Source: Chloroflexota bacterium
Lineage (GTDB): Bacteria > Chloroflexota > Anaerolineae > UBA4142
Length of the DNA stretch: 5,599 nt
NCBI GenBank assembly: GCA_023380675.1
Contig: JAMCRS010000386.1
Coordinates: 1-5,599 of the forward strand
Direction: 5' to 3'
Part shown: in pieces, positions 1 to 4,843 of the stretch
Position numbering within the stretch: position 1 is the stretch's first letter
Layout of the letters: the number at the start of each line of letters is the position of its first letter
Notes under the pieces: model-generated
The model's database searches: none
The model's input: the letters and a program-made list of their open reading frames with translations, nothing else
Told to the model about the DNA's origin: nothing
Translations under genes and position numbers: made by a program

Positions 1-189
1 TACGAGTCCCACTTGAACGATTGGGACTGGGCCGCAGGCTCCCTCATCTGCACCGAGGCCGGCGGCGAGGTGGTGAGGCTCGCCGGGGAGATCCTCCTGG
101 CCACGACACCCACGCTCTGCGAGCCCCTCTCGGAGCTCCTCACAGGCACGCCACGCAAGTCACCACGACGGTCACTGCACAGCAGCTAG
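1..189 (+). CDS. Inositol monophosphatase family protein, C-terminal fragment
   Basis: The frame is open from the window edge and ends at TAG 187-189, giving 62 visible residues. Residues 8-22 read WDWAAGSLICTEAGG, a full match to the second inositol-monophosphatase family signature (W-D-x-A-A-G...E-A-G-G). Asp9 corresponds to the family's metal-binding aspartate that contacts the phosphate leaving site. Members are Mg2+-dependent phosphatases acting on inositol phosphate, histidinol phosphate, fructose-1,6-bisphosphate or PAP, and this C-terminal piece cannot tell which. The last 15 residues (TGTPRKSPRRSLHSS) are basic and unlike the usual compact end of the family, so the tail may be strain-specific. 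The gene converges on the minus-strand phosphofructokinase end, with 78 bp between the stop codons. The family call is sure; substrate and full length are unknown because the start lies outside the window. Confidence 0.85.
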   Translation, partial: YESHLNDWDWAAGSLICTEAGGEVVRLAGEILLATTPTLCEPLSELLTGTPRKSPRRSLHSS

Positions 190-213
190 GTCACCCGGAC
201 CGGGCACAACAAT

Positions 214-243
214 GGCACCGGCACCGGCACCGGCACCGGCACC
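214..243. repeat. Five perfect tandem copies of GGCACC
   Basis: The hexamer GGCACC occurs five times without mismatch, in the 78-bp gap between the converging stop codons of the inositol-monophosphatase fragment and the phosphofructokinase end. A 6-bp unit keeps frame, so on + it would encode Gly-Thr repeats and on - Gly-Ala, but no supported gene covers it. It looks like a slippage-prone microsatellite. No T-tract terminator is visible in this gap. Confidence 0.9.
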
Positions 244-267
244 AACACCAGCGCCCGCACCCCGCCC

Positions 268-711
268 CTAACCGAACAGGGGCCGGGCCACCGTCTCATA
301 GAGCTCGTTCGGCACGAGCTTCGGTTCCGAAACAGCGTCGGACAGCGGCACGCGCACGATCTTGTCCGCTTGGAGGGCGACCATCGTGCCCGCCCCACCA
401 TCGTGCAGAGCGTCGATCGCGTCGATCCCAAACCTGGTCGCCAGTACCCTGTCGTACGCGGTCGGGGTGCCACCCCGCTGGATATACCCCAGGACGGCCA
501 CCCTGGTCTCGATACCGGTCAACCGTTCGAGTTCACGGCCCAGCACGTTGCCGACGCCGCCCAGCCGGCTGCCCCGCGCCGGCACGCGGTCGGGTTTCCA
601 GCCCAACAGCAGGACGCGCACGAGGCGATATAGCATGCCGGTCACGAACACCAGCAGGGCGACCTCAAAAAGTGGCCCGCGCGCGAATTCGAGAATGGCA
701 TTCCAGTCCAT
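268..711 (-). CDS. Chimeric ORF: Isp1/DsrM-like membrane protein N-terminus joined to 6-phosphofructokinase C-terminus
   Basis: The ORF encodes 147 residues. Residues 1-48 look like the start of a DsrM/NarI/Isp1-type cytochrome b subunit: MDWNAILEFARGPLF, then a hydrophobic helix at about 17-37, then a basic loop. Residues from about 49 on are the C-terminal third of a group A 6-phosphofructokinase. They include GGVGN, ETRVAVLGYIQRGGTP (the fructose-6-phosphate-binding segment) and DRVLATRFG. The ATP/PPi site and the catalytic Asp region of PFK are absent, as are all later Isp1 helices and haem ligands, so neither activity is expected. The start is firm: AGGAGG overlaps the preceding TAG, 9 bp upstream, as expected for isp1 coupled to hynS. 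The junction lies near 555-575 (RGSRLGGVGN), where both families may share RLGG-like sequence. PfkA of E. coli has LGH where this has LGY. It could be a genuine deletion fusion or an assembly misjoin. Confidence 0.75.
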   Translation of the reverse strand: MDWNAILEFARGPLFEVALLVFVTGMLYRLVRVLLLGWKPDRVPARGSRLGGVGNVLGRELERLTGIETRVAVLGYIQRGGTPTAYDRVLATRFGIDAIDALHDGGAGTMVALQADKIVRVPLSDAVSEPKLVPNELYETVARPLFG

Positions 712-720
712 GATGTCCTC

Positions 721-990
721 CTACTCTGTGACTCCGCCGTCCGGTTTAGCATCCGCAGGTTTTTCCTCCTGGGCGCCCTTCGGCTTTTGCGCCCGGTTCG
801 CCATCGCGACGCCGGCGCCAAGCACGATGCCCGCGGCGGCTGCAACGCCCACTGTGCCGAGGGCGGGCCGGCTCAGGGGAGCCGACTGGCCCTGGTAGAA
901 GCCGCCGCCGTCCCAGAAATTCGGCTCGGAGCAGCCGAGGCATGGGTGACCCGACTGGACCGGGAACGACAGCCCCTGGTCCCATTTGAT
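721..990 (-). pseudogene. C-terminal part of [NiFe]-hydrogenase small subunit beyond the in-frame TAG
   Basis: Directly after the TAG at 991-993 the same frame continues for 89 codons to TAG 721-723, and it is unmistakably the rest of the small subunit. IKWDQGLSFPVQSGHPCLGC is followed by SEPNFWDGGGFYQG. With the amber counted as residue 312, Cys329 and Cys332 are the remaining ligands of the medial [3Fe-4S] cluster. Pro322 matches the conserved proline of standard medial clusters. Residues about 356-376 form a hydrophobic C-terminal helix followed by a lysine-rich tail, the usual membrane anchor that docks the dimer on its cytochrome b partner. Conservation is complete right up to the stop, so the lesion is recent, is a sequence error, or is read through. 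No separate start codon with a ribosome site is seen for this piece. Confidence 0.85.
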
Positions 991-1926
991 CTACGCGCAC
1001 GCGTTGTAGGTCGTAGGGCCCTTGCAGCCCAGCTTGTAGAGGCACCACCCTTGTCGCGCCCCTTCGTCGTCGAACGAGTTGGCGAATTGGCCGGCTTCGT
1101 AGTACGGGCGGCGCAGGCAGCGATCGTGGATCGTGTGTCCGTAATACGTCATGGGCCGATTGAGGCTGTCCAACTGCGGAAGCGCGCCGAAGACGAGGTA
1201 GTGGAGGATCGTTCCCGTAGTCGCTTCCGGAATTGCCGGACAGCCGGGGATGTTGACCACCGGCTTGTCGGTAACCAGCTCCCACACACCCTTGGCGCCG
1301 GTCGGATTTGGCTTGGCTTTGGGGATGCCGCCGAACGACGCGCAGTTGCCGGTCGAAATGATCGCGCCGGCGCCGGCGGCCGCTTCCTTGAGCAGGTCCA
1401 CCGCCGTCCGTCCGCCGATCGTGCAGTAAACCCCGTCGTTGTCCGTCGGAATGGAGCCTTCCACGACGAGCACGTACTGGCCGGCGTATTTCTTCATGGC
1501 GTCGTCCTTCGCCTGTTCCGCCTGAAAACCGGCCGCGGCGGACAGGGTCTCGTGGTACTCCACCGTGATCGCATTGAGGACCAGGTTCACCAGCGTGGGC
1601 GCCTGCGAGCGCGTCAGCGCCTCGCTGCACCCCGCGCAGTCCTGGAACTCGAGCCAGATCACCGGCGCACGCGGTTTGGCCGCCAGGGCGTTCGCGATCG
1701 AGGCCGCGGACGCAAAGCCGCGCGCCGATTCCAGGTGCGCCGGCAGCCCGCTCTCTTCTACGATGGAACGACCGCTACGCGCCGCCAGCAGCGGCGCGCC
1801 ATCGACGTTCCATCGCGGCACGTCGCGCAGCCCCATCGCGCCGACGAGCACGCTGCACATCTTGACGAATTCGCGTCTCGAAATGCCTTGGCGCTTCAAG
1901 TGTTGTCCGATGGTCTCTTCGGGCAT
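991..1926 (-). CDS. hynS: Uptake [NiFe]-hydrogenase small subunit, ended early by an in-frame TAG
   Basis: This is the electron-transfer subunit of a periplasm-facing uptake hydrogenase. It would pass electrons from the Ni-Fe site of the large subunit to a membrane partner. Residues 16-24 (SRREFVKMC) are a Tat signal motif followed by a hydrophobic stretch, so the dimer is exported folded. Proximal cluster ligands are Cys97, Cys100 (CAGC), Cys195 (GNCASFGG) and Cys229 (PGCP). Distal ligands are His267, Cys270, Cys295 and Cys301. Cys310 is the first medial ligand. Position 99 is Gly, so the extra cysteine of oxygen-tolerant enzymes is missing. The start has GAGGAGG 5 nt upstream. TAG 991-993 follows YNACA, leaving 311 of 401 residues and removing two medial-cluster cysteines and the anchor. 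The position between GcvH-like and Isp1-like genes fits a hynS-isp1-isp2-hynL operon. Automatic pipelines would name it hyaA or hybO. Confidence 0.9.
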   Translation of the reverse strand: MPEETIGQHLKRQGISRREFVKMCSVLVGAMGLRDVPRWNVDGAPLLAARSGRSIVEESGLPAHLESARGFASAASIANALAAKPRAPVIWLEFQDCAGCSEALTRSQAPTLVNLVLNAITVEYHETLSAAAGFQAEQAKDDAMKKYAGQYVLVVEGSIPTDNDGVYCTIGGRTAVDLLKEAAAGAGAIISTGNCASFGGIPKAKPNPTGAKGVWELVTDKPVVNIPGCPAIPEATTGTILHYLVFGALPQLDSLNRPMTYYGHTIHDRCLRRPYYEAGQFANSFDDEGARQGWCLYKLGCKGPTTYNACA

Positions 1927-2030
1927 ACGACCCTCCTCATCAAGTTGATCGACGATCGGTGGAGGTCATCCGTCGGTCGATTCCGCCGCACTGCGGTCAC
2001 CGTCCATCGTCGTCAATGTCGCGCGTCTCA

Positions 2031-2477
2031 TCACGCGCAGGAAATATTCTCGGTTTCCATCTTCTTTTGATAGGCCGCGACGCCCTCGGCGCCGGTCACG
2101 AGACTTGCCTTCTCCGCGTCCCACGCGCTCGCCTGGATCTCCGCGATCCACCCCTCCCCGTACGGGTCGGCGATGGCGAGGTTGGGGTCGGACGCGAGCT
2201 TGTCGTTCGCGCGCAAGAGCGTGCCAGTCACCGGCGCCGACACGGGGCCGACGTACTTGCTGCTCTCGACCGTCGCCACGCTCTTGCCCTGCTTCATCTC
2301 CTGCCCGATGTTCTTGGTTTTCACCGTGACGGCGTTCAGCTTGCCGCCGGAAAGCTTGCCGGCGACCGACGTCATACCGACGCGGACGATGCCGCCGTCC
2401 AGCGGCTTGGCCCATACGTGTTTTTCGAGCTGGTAATATAGGTCCTCGGGCAAATTGCAGCCCCGAACCGTAGCCAT
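2031..2477 (-). CDS. gcvH: GcvH-like lipoyl carrier protein
   Basis: The 148-residue protein of the glycine-cleavage H family is somewhat longer than the usual 125-130. Residues 67-85 (VATVESSKYVGPVSAPVTG) are the lipoyl hairpin, and Lys74 is the expected lipoylation site. YGEGWIAEI near 106-114 is another H-protein hallmark. The N-terminus starts MATVRGCNLPEDLYYQLEKH instead of the usual short entry into the fold. No glycine cleavage T or P genes are nearby. It sits between a DsrE protein and a hydrogenase small subunit, which parallels the lipoate-binding proteins of sHdr sulfur-oxidation clusters. A role as a dithiol electron or sulfur carrier is therefore more likely than glycine cleavage (inference). 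The symbol is the family name only. GGAGG lies 5 nt before the ATG. It follows dsrE by 54 bp and ends with TGA 104 bp before hynS. Confidence 0.85.
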   Translation of the reverse strand: MATVRGCNLPEDLYYQLEKHVWAKPLDGGIVRVGMTSVAGKLSGGKLNAVTVKTKNIGQEMKQGKSVATVESSKYVGPVSAPVTGTLLRANDKLASDPNLAIADPYGEGWIAEIQASAWDAEKASLVTGAEGVAAYQKKMETENISCA

Positions 2478-2531
2478 GTCATCCTCCAGATGTCTAGTAA
2501 TCGGTCAAACAGGCAATTGGGCAATCGGGAA

Positions 2532-2897
2532 TTAGAACGTCAACACGATCTTGGACTCTTCCATCATCTCCCAGAGCGCTGCCCCGCCGATGATTTCCAC
2601 CCCGTCGATCAGATCGGTCGCTTGCAGATCGTGCAGCTCGAAGGACGGCGTGCAGGCGTACAGCTTGACGCCCGCGTCGACCGCATCCTTGAGGAAAGCG
2701 GCGACCGATTTTCCGCCCTCGCGCGGGTAGACGGTTTCCGCTACGCCCTTCTTCAACAAGAGCGTGCAGTCGGTCGTAAACACCATCGACACCTCGCTAT
2801 CCATCACGGTGCCGATCGTCGAGAGAAAGAACGGTGAGGCGCAGCGCCGCGGCTGCTCCGGACCGCTCGTCATGATAATCACGGCTTTGTCGGACAT
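2532..2897 (-). CDS. DsrE-family protein
   Basis: The 121-residue soluble protein has the DsrE/DsrF-like fold pattern. It opens with the beta strand KAVIIMTSGPEQPRR (residues 4-18). A second strand follows near 35-42 (EVSMVFTT), then a helix, then VKLYACTPSFELHDL (77-91), and it ends with VEIIGGAALWEMM (100-112). Cys82 after the third strand lies where many DsrE-type sulfur carriers have their persulfide-bearing cysteine. Cys19 and Cys44 are also present. In Dsr and sHdr systems such proteins pass sulfane sulfur between TusA, Rhd and the membrane or Hdr complexes. Here the gene opens the hydrogenase operon, directly before the GcvH-like gene, so a sulfur- or redox-relay partner of the hydrogenase is possible but unproven. 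The ATG is preceded by AGGTG at a suitable distance. The stop is TAA. Confidence 0.8.
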   Translation of the reverse strand: MSDKAVIIMTSGPEQPRRCASPFFLSTIGTVMDSEVSMVFTTDCTLLLKKGVAETVYPREGGKSVAAFLKDAVDAGVKLYACTPSFELHDLQATDLIDGVEIIGGAALWEMMEESKIVLTF

Positions 2898-2924
2898 CTT
2901 TCACCTCGTCGTCGAAAAAATGGA

Positions 2925-2965
2925 AATGCCTTGCGCGACAGACAGGTCCGTCACGGCAAGGCATT
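2925..2965 (-). terminator. Hairpin with T-tract between pocR-type regulator and dsrE: terminator, attenuator or operator
   Basis: Two perfect 10-bp arms, AATGCCTTGC and GCAAGGCATT, enclose 21 nt. Inside them GACGG and CTGTC can pair (one G-U) around a 6-nt loop. On the minus strand the second arm is followed after TCCA by TTTTTT (2915-2920), 27 nt before the dsrE ATG. It would end the regulator transcript and insulate or attenuate the hydrogenase operon. The 4-nt gap before the T-run is not ideal for a terminator. The ATGCC/GGCAT cores also recur in the repeat upstream of the regulator, so it may instead be a protein-binding palindrome. Confidence 0.5.
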
Positions 2966-2984
2966 CATCACCTTGGAACGCGGG

Positions 2985-3000
2985 CGCACGTCGGCGTGCG
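2985..3000. repeat. Small GC-rich inverted repeat after the regulator gene
   Basis: CGCACG-TCGG-CGTGCG forms a 6-bp, 4-nt-loop hairpin just after the stop of the PocR-type regulator. It has no T-tract of its own. It may contribute to 3' end stability of that transcript or be incidental in GC-rich DNA. Confidence 0.35.
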
Positions 3001-3019
3001 ATTGGGTTCGTTGGGTGGA

Positions 3020-3769
3020 CTAGACTCGGGCGATCTGCGCCACCTGACGAAGTCGCCCGATGAGCTCGAGCTGTCGAGTCCCGATATGGGAGAACGTACT
3101 CGTCGTCTTTTGAAGCAGCGTCAGGAGCCAGTTGACACGCGTCGGCTCGACGATGCGAATGTCGCGCGCGGCCTGCTTCAACTGCTCGCCTGGAATGCTG
3201 CACTCGCGCGCAAGCACGTCGACCGGCAACGACTCCAGGGCTTGCTCGCTGGTGACGAATTGCCCGGCGAACAGCATTCCCACGAACTCCTGCCCCACCT
3301 GGATGCGCCCGCGGGCGTACGACAGCCCGGCGTGGCACCGTTCGACGCGCGGCGCGTGTTCGGCGGTTTGCGCGAGACGGGCCCAGGACGCCTGGCAACG
3401 CTCACGGCCGACCGGCGACGCGAGCACGAGCCGGCAAAAGGCGCACGAGTTGCTGAACTCGATCAACGGCTTGCCGTCGATCGACGTCGTGACCGCACCG
3501 ACGTCGGCGGCGGTCGCGAAGATGTCCTGAATGGGTTCAAGGCAGTCGAGGGGAAGAAAATCGGTCTTCGGGGTGATTGCCTCCGATGGCCCAGCCGGTT
3601 TGGGCGCCTTGGGGTTGACCAGGCACTGTTCGAGTGTGGCTCGCGGGAATCGCCATTGACCTCCAACACGAATACCCGTCAGCCTCCCGTCGCTCAGCAT
3701 TCGGTATATCGTGGTCCGGTCGACTTTGAGCAATTCCTGGAGTTGCTTGGTAGTGAGGAGGTCATCCAT
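3020..3769 (-). CDS. Transcriptional regulator: excisionase/MerR-type HTH plus PocR sensory domain
   Basis: The 249-residue protein has two parts. Residues 4-50 (LLTTKQLQELLKV.RTTIYRML..GRL.GIRVGGQWRF) are a HTH_17/excisionase-type winged helix that binds DNA. Residues about 72-215 are a PocR domain, named after the 1,2-propanediol regulator, with its cysteine set C109-x2-C112-x12-C125-x19-C145 (SCAFC, GRERC, ERCHAG). Such cysteines could bind a metal or Fe-S centre, or act as a thiol switch; which is not known. A leucine- and glutamine-rich C-terminus may dimerise. It lies 122 bp upstream of dsrE on the same strand and is the likely local regulator of the hydrogenase operon (inference from position). 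The ATG GAT GAC start is followed at once by the HTH, leaving no room for a later start. The gene ends in TAG. Confidence 0.85.
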   Translation of the reverse strand: MDDLLTTKQLQELLKVDRTTIYRMLSDGRLTGIRVGGQWRFPRATLEQCLVNPKAPKPAGPSEAITPKTDFLPLDCLEPIQDIFATAADVGAVTTSIDGKPLIEFSNSCAFCRLVLASPVGRERCQASWARLAQTAEHAPRVERCHAGLSYARGRIQVGQEFVGMLFAGQFVTSEQALESLPVDVLARECSIPGEQLKQAARDIRIVEPTRVNWLLTLLQKTTSTFSHIGTRQLELIGRLRQVAQIARV

Positions 3770-3777
3770 CTATCACA

Positions 3778-3853
3778 AGATGCCACAGTTTTGGTCAAAG
3801 TTCAATAGCAGAAAAGGTCAAAATGTGACAGGTCCGGTCAACTTGTGGCATCT
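3778..3853. promoter_or_regulatory. Candidate operator: inverted repeat and three TTGACC direct repeats upstream of the regulator
   Basis: AGATGCCACA (3778-3787) and TGTGGCATCT (3844-3853) are perfect 10-bp inverted arms 56 bp apart, beginning 8 bp upstream of the regulator ATG. Between them the minus strand carries TTGACC three times (3793-3798, 3816-3821, 3836-3841; spacing 23 and 20 bp). TTGACC resembles a sigma-70 -35 box, but I found no convincing -10 at the right distance. The ATGCC...GGCAT polarity is shared with the hairpin in front of dsrE, so both may be sites for the PocR-type regulator (inference). Confidence 0.35.
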
Positions 3854-4019
3854 GATGCAAATAGTAGTAGCCAATCGCGAAGTAGACATAACGGACCGCA
3901 ACCCGCCCTCCGTAGGGAGCGCTCGCCATAGCATTCCCCTGTAGCATCCCGTTCGCCAAGGCAGGCAGAGATTCGGAACGTTTACCGGATCGCATTGGTT
4001 TTTGTTGACCATGAAAACG
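3854..4019. other. Intergenic region between divergent units, no gene seen
   Basis: This is the rest of the gap of about 290 bp between the minus-strand regulator and the plus-strand DUF4160 gene. It is less GC-rich than the flanking genes. The short open frames on both strands resemble no family I know and lack a convincing ribosome site. No RNA gene, IS end or CRISPR-like repeat is visible. Confidence 0.5.
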
Positions 4020-4051
4020 TGGTATGATAGAATGGATGTTGTCGATTGGAG
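4020..4051 (+). promoter_or_regulatory. Extended -10 promoter and ribosome site for the DUF4160-DUF2442 pair
   Basis: TGG-TATGAT (4020-4028) is an extended -10 element (TGn plus five of six -10 consensus bases). TTGTTG at 4002-4007 is a weak -35 with a 15-bp spacer. Start of transcription would fall near 4035. GGAG at 4048-4051 lies 8 nt before the GTG start at 4060 and selects that start over the ATG at 4024, which overlaps the -10 box. Confidence 0.55.
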
Positions 4052-4059
4052 CCGTCGCC

Positions 4060-4236
4060 GTGCCTACCATCAGCGAGTTCTACGGTATCTACATTCAAAT
4101 GTACTTTGACGACAAACATGTACCGCATTTTCACGCGATCTATGCAGAGCACCGGGCGTTGATCGACATCGCGACATGCAAGATCATGTCCGGTTCACTT
4201 CCTCCGCGCGCTTATCGGCTTGTCCGCGAGTGGTAG
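4060..4236 (+). CDS. DUF4160 protein, ended early by an in-frame TAG
   Basis: I place the start at GTG 4060, because DUF4160 proteins typically begin MPTIS-F-GI and this reads (M)PTISEFYGIYIQMYFDD. GGAG sits 8 nt upstream. Residues 13-28 carry the family hallmark: MYFDD followed by HVPHFHAIY, with His20, His23 and His25. LPPRAYRLVREW ends at residue 58, where TAG 4234-4236 interrupts the conserved helix. DUF4160 proteins are normally 80-90 residues, and the missing helix continues in frame after the stop. No enzymatic function is established for the family. It is frequently found directly beside DUF2442, as here, and a toxin-antitoxin-like role has been suspected from that pairing but is not shown. 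As sequenced, the product would be a truncated domain. Confidence 0.8.
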   Translation: MPTISEFYGIYIQMYFDDKHVPHFHAIYAEHRALIDIATCKIMSGSLPPRAYRLVREW

Positions 4237-4320
4237 AGGCTCCATCGTGCCGAATTGGAACGGAACTGGGAGCGCGCCCGCCGCCGCGAACAATTGCTGC
4301 GCGTTCAAGGGCTGGAGTAG
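4237..4320 (+). pseudogene. C-terminal remainder of DUF4160 beyond the in-frame TAG
   Basis: The frame continues after the TAG as RLHRAELERNWERARRR and ends with TAG 4318-4320, bringing the full reading to 86 codons, the normal family length. The usual family pattern here is EW-x-x-LHR-EL--NWE-A, so only the residue at the stop (codon 59) is lost. One base change from CAG, AAG or GAG would explain it. The ribosome site of the next gene overlaps the end of this segment. Confidence 0.75.
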
Positions 4321-4325
4321 TCCGT

Positions 4326-4721
4326 ATGAAACTAGTTTCGAACGCTAAATATCCTCAGGTCATCGGCGTCCGCAATGCGCAGATCGTTTCGGGCTACAAC
4401 GTGCACGTAACGTTCACGGATGGAACTGAGCGGGATATCGATCTCGAACCCCTTCTCTGGGGACCGGTGTTCGCGCCAATTCGCAGCGATCCCGCCGTAT
4501 TTGCGTCGATTTTTGTTGACCCGATCGGGCAGACGCTTGCTTGGCCCGGTGGCGTCGACCTCGCCCCCGAATCGTTATACTACGGCGACAAACCGCCGCC
4601 TTGGGCCCGCGAGTCGAGCGCGCCAAAGCACCGGCCTGCTCAAATCCGCGGCGCCACATCCGCGAGCCGGGTCAAGCCCCGCCGCCATGTTCGCGGCGCC
4701 TCAGCCCGTCGCGCCTCATAG
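4326..4721 (+). CDS. DUF2442 domain-containing protein
   Basis: The protein has 131 residues, of which about 1-86 are the DUF2442 domain. Visible hallmarks are VTFTDGTERDIDLEPLLWGPVF (28-49, the beta-hairpin with DG), a following SDPAVFASIFVD strand-helix unit, and LAWPGGVDLAPESLY (71-85), the family's terminal W-P-x-G-x-D-L-A-P motif. The start ATG has GGAG (4314-4317) 8 nt upstream. It begins 5 bp after the DUF4160 stop, so the two are almost certainly cotranscribed and probably translationally coupled. The last 40 or so residues are Arg/Ala/Ser-rich, low in complexity and unlike family ends, perhaps a recently acquired tail after a lost stop. Function is unknown. The stop is TAG. Confidence 0.8.
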   Translation: MKLVSNAKYPQVIGVRNAQIVSGYNVHVTFTDGTERDIDLEPLLWGPVFAPIRSDPAVFASIFVDPIGQTLAWPGGVDLAPESLYYGDKPPPWARESSAPKHRPAQIRGATSASRVKPRRHVRGASARRAS

Positions 4722-4776
4722 CCAATTGTCTTCCAGCATTCCCATGTGAACGCCAACCCGGGTATTCGCGCAATTA

Positions 4777-4809
4777 AGAACCCCGTTTTCTTGGAGAAAA
4801 CGGGGTTCT
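4777..4809. terminator. Strong bidirectional hairpin terminator
   Basis: AGAACCCCGTTTTC and GAAAACGGGGTTCT are perfect 14-bp arms around a 5-nt loop (TTGGA). The arms contain T- and A-runs, with T-rich sequence after the hairpin on + (CGTTTGCTTTCTT) and a shorter TTAATT on -. It lies between the converging ends of the DUF2442 gene and the membrane fusion protein gene, so it can serve both. Confidence 0.85.
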
Positions 4810-4843
4810 CGTTTGCTTTCTTGCTGCGCCCCTACCTTTCGCT

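Noticed and set aside
362..898. 178-codon + frame over the PFK/Isp1 chimera
   Set aside because: It is antisense to the chimera and the end of hynS, Pro/Arg/Ser-rich, and without family resemblance.
991..993. Selenocysteine or pyrrolysine at the hynS internal stop
   Set aside because: The codon is TAG, not TGA, so selenocysteine is out. No pylTS gene or pyrrolysine insertion context is visible, and TAG ends most genes in the window.
746..1630. Minus-strand 294-codon frame overlapping hynS, considered as a frameshifted small subunit
   Set aside because: It shows no family motifs. The true hynS frame continues without a shift past the TAG, so the lesion is a stop codon and not a frameshift.
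787..2070. 427-codon open frame on + across the hydrogenase region
   Set aside because: It is antisense to hynS, whose Tat motif, cysteine ligands and ribosome site are clear. The product is Arg-rich with no family features, a GC-codon shadow.
3844..3860. Possible sigma-54 promoter (TGTGGCATCTGATGCA)
   Set aside because: The GG and GC elements are 10 bp apart where the -24/-12 class needs 12, and no gene follows at a suitable place on +.
3795..4070. 91-codon minus-strand frame in the intergenic region
   Set aside because: It overlaps the DUF4160 start and promoter, has no recognisable domain, and its start lacks a convincing ribosome site.
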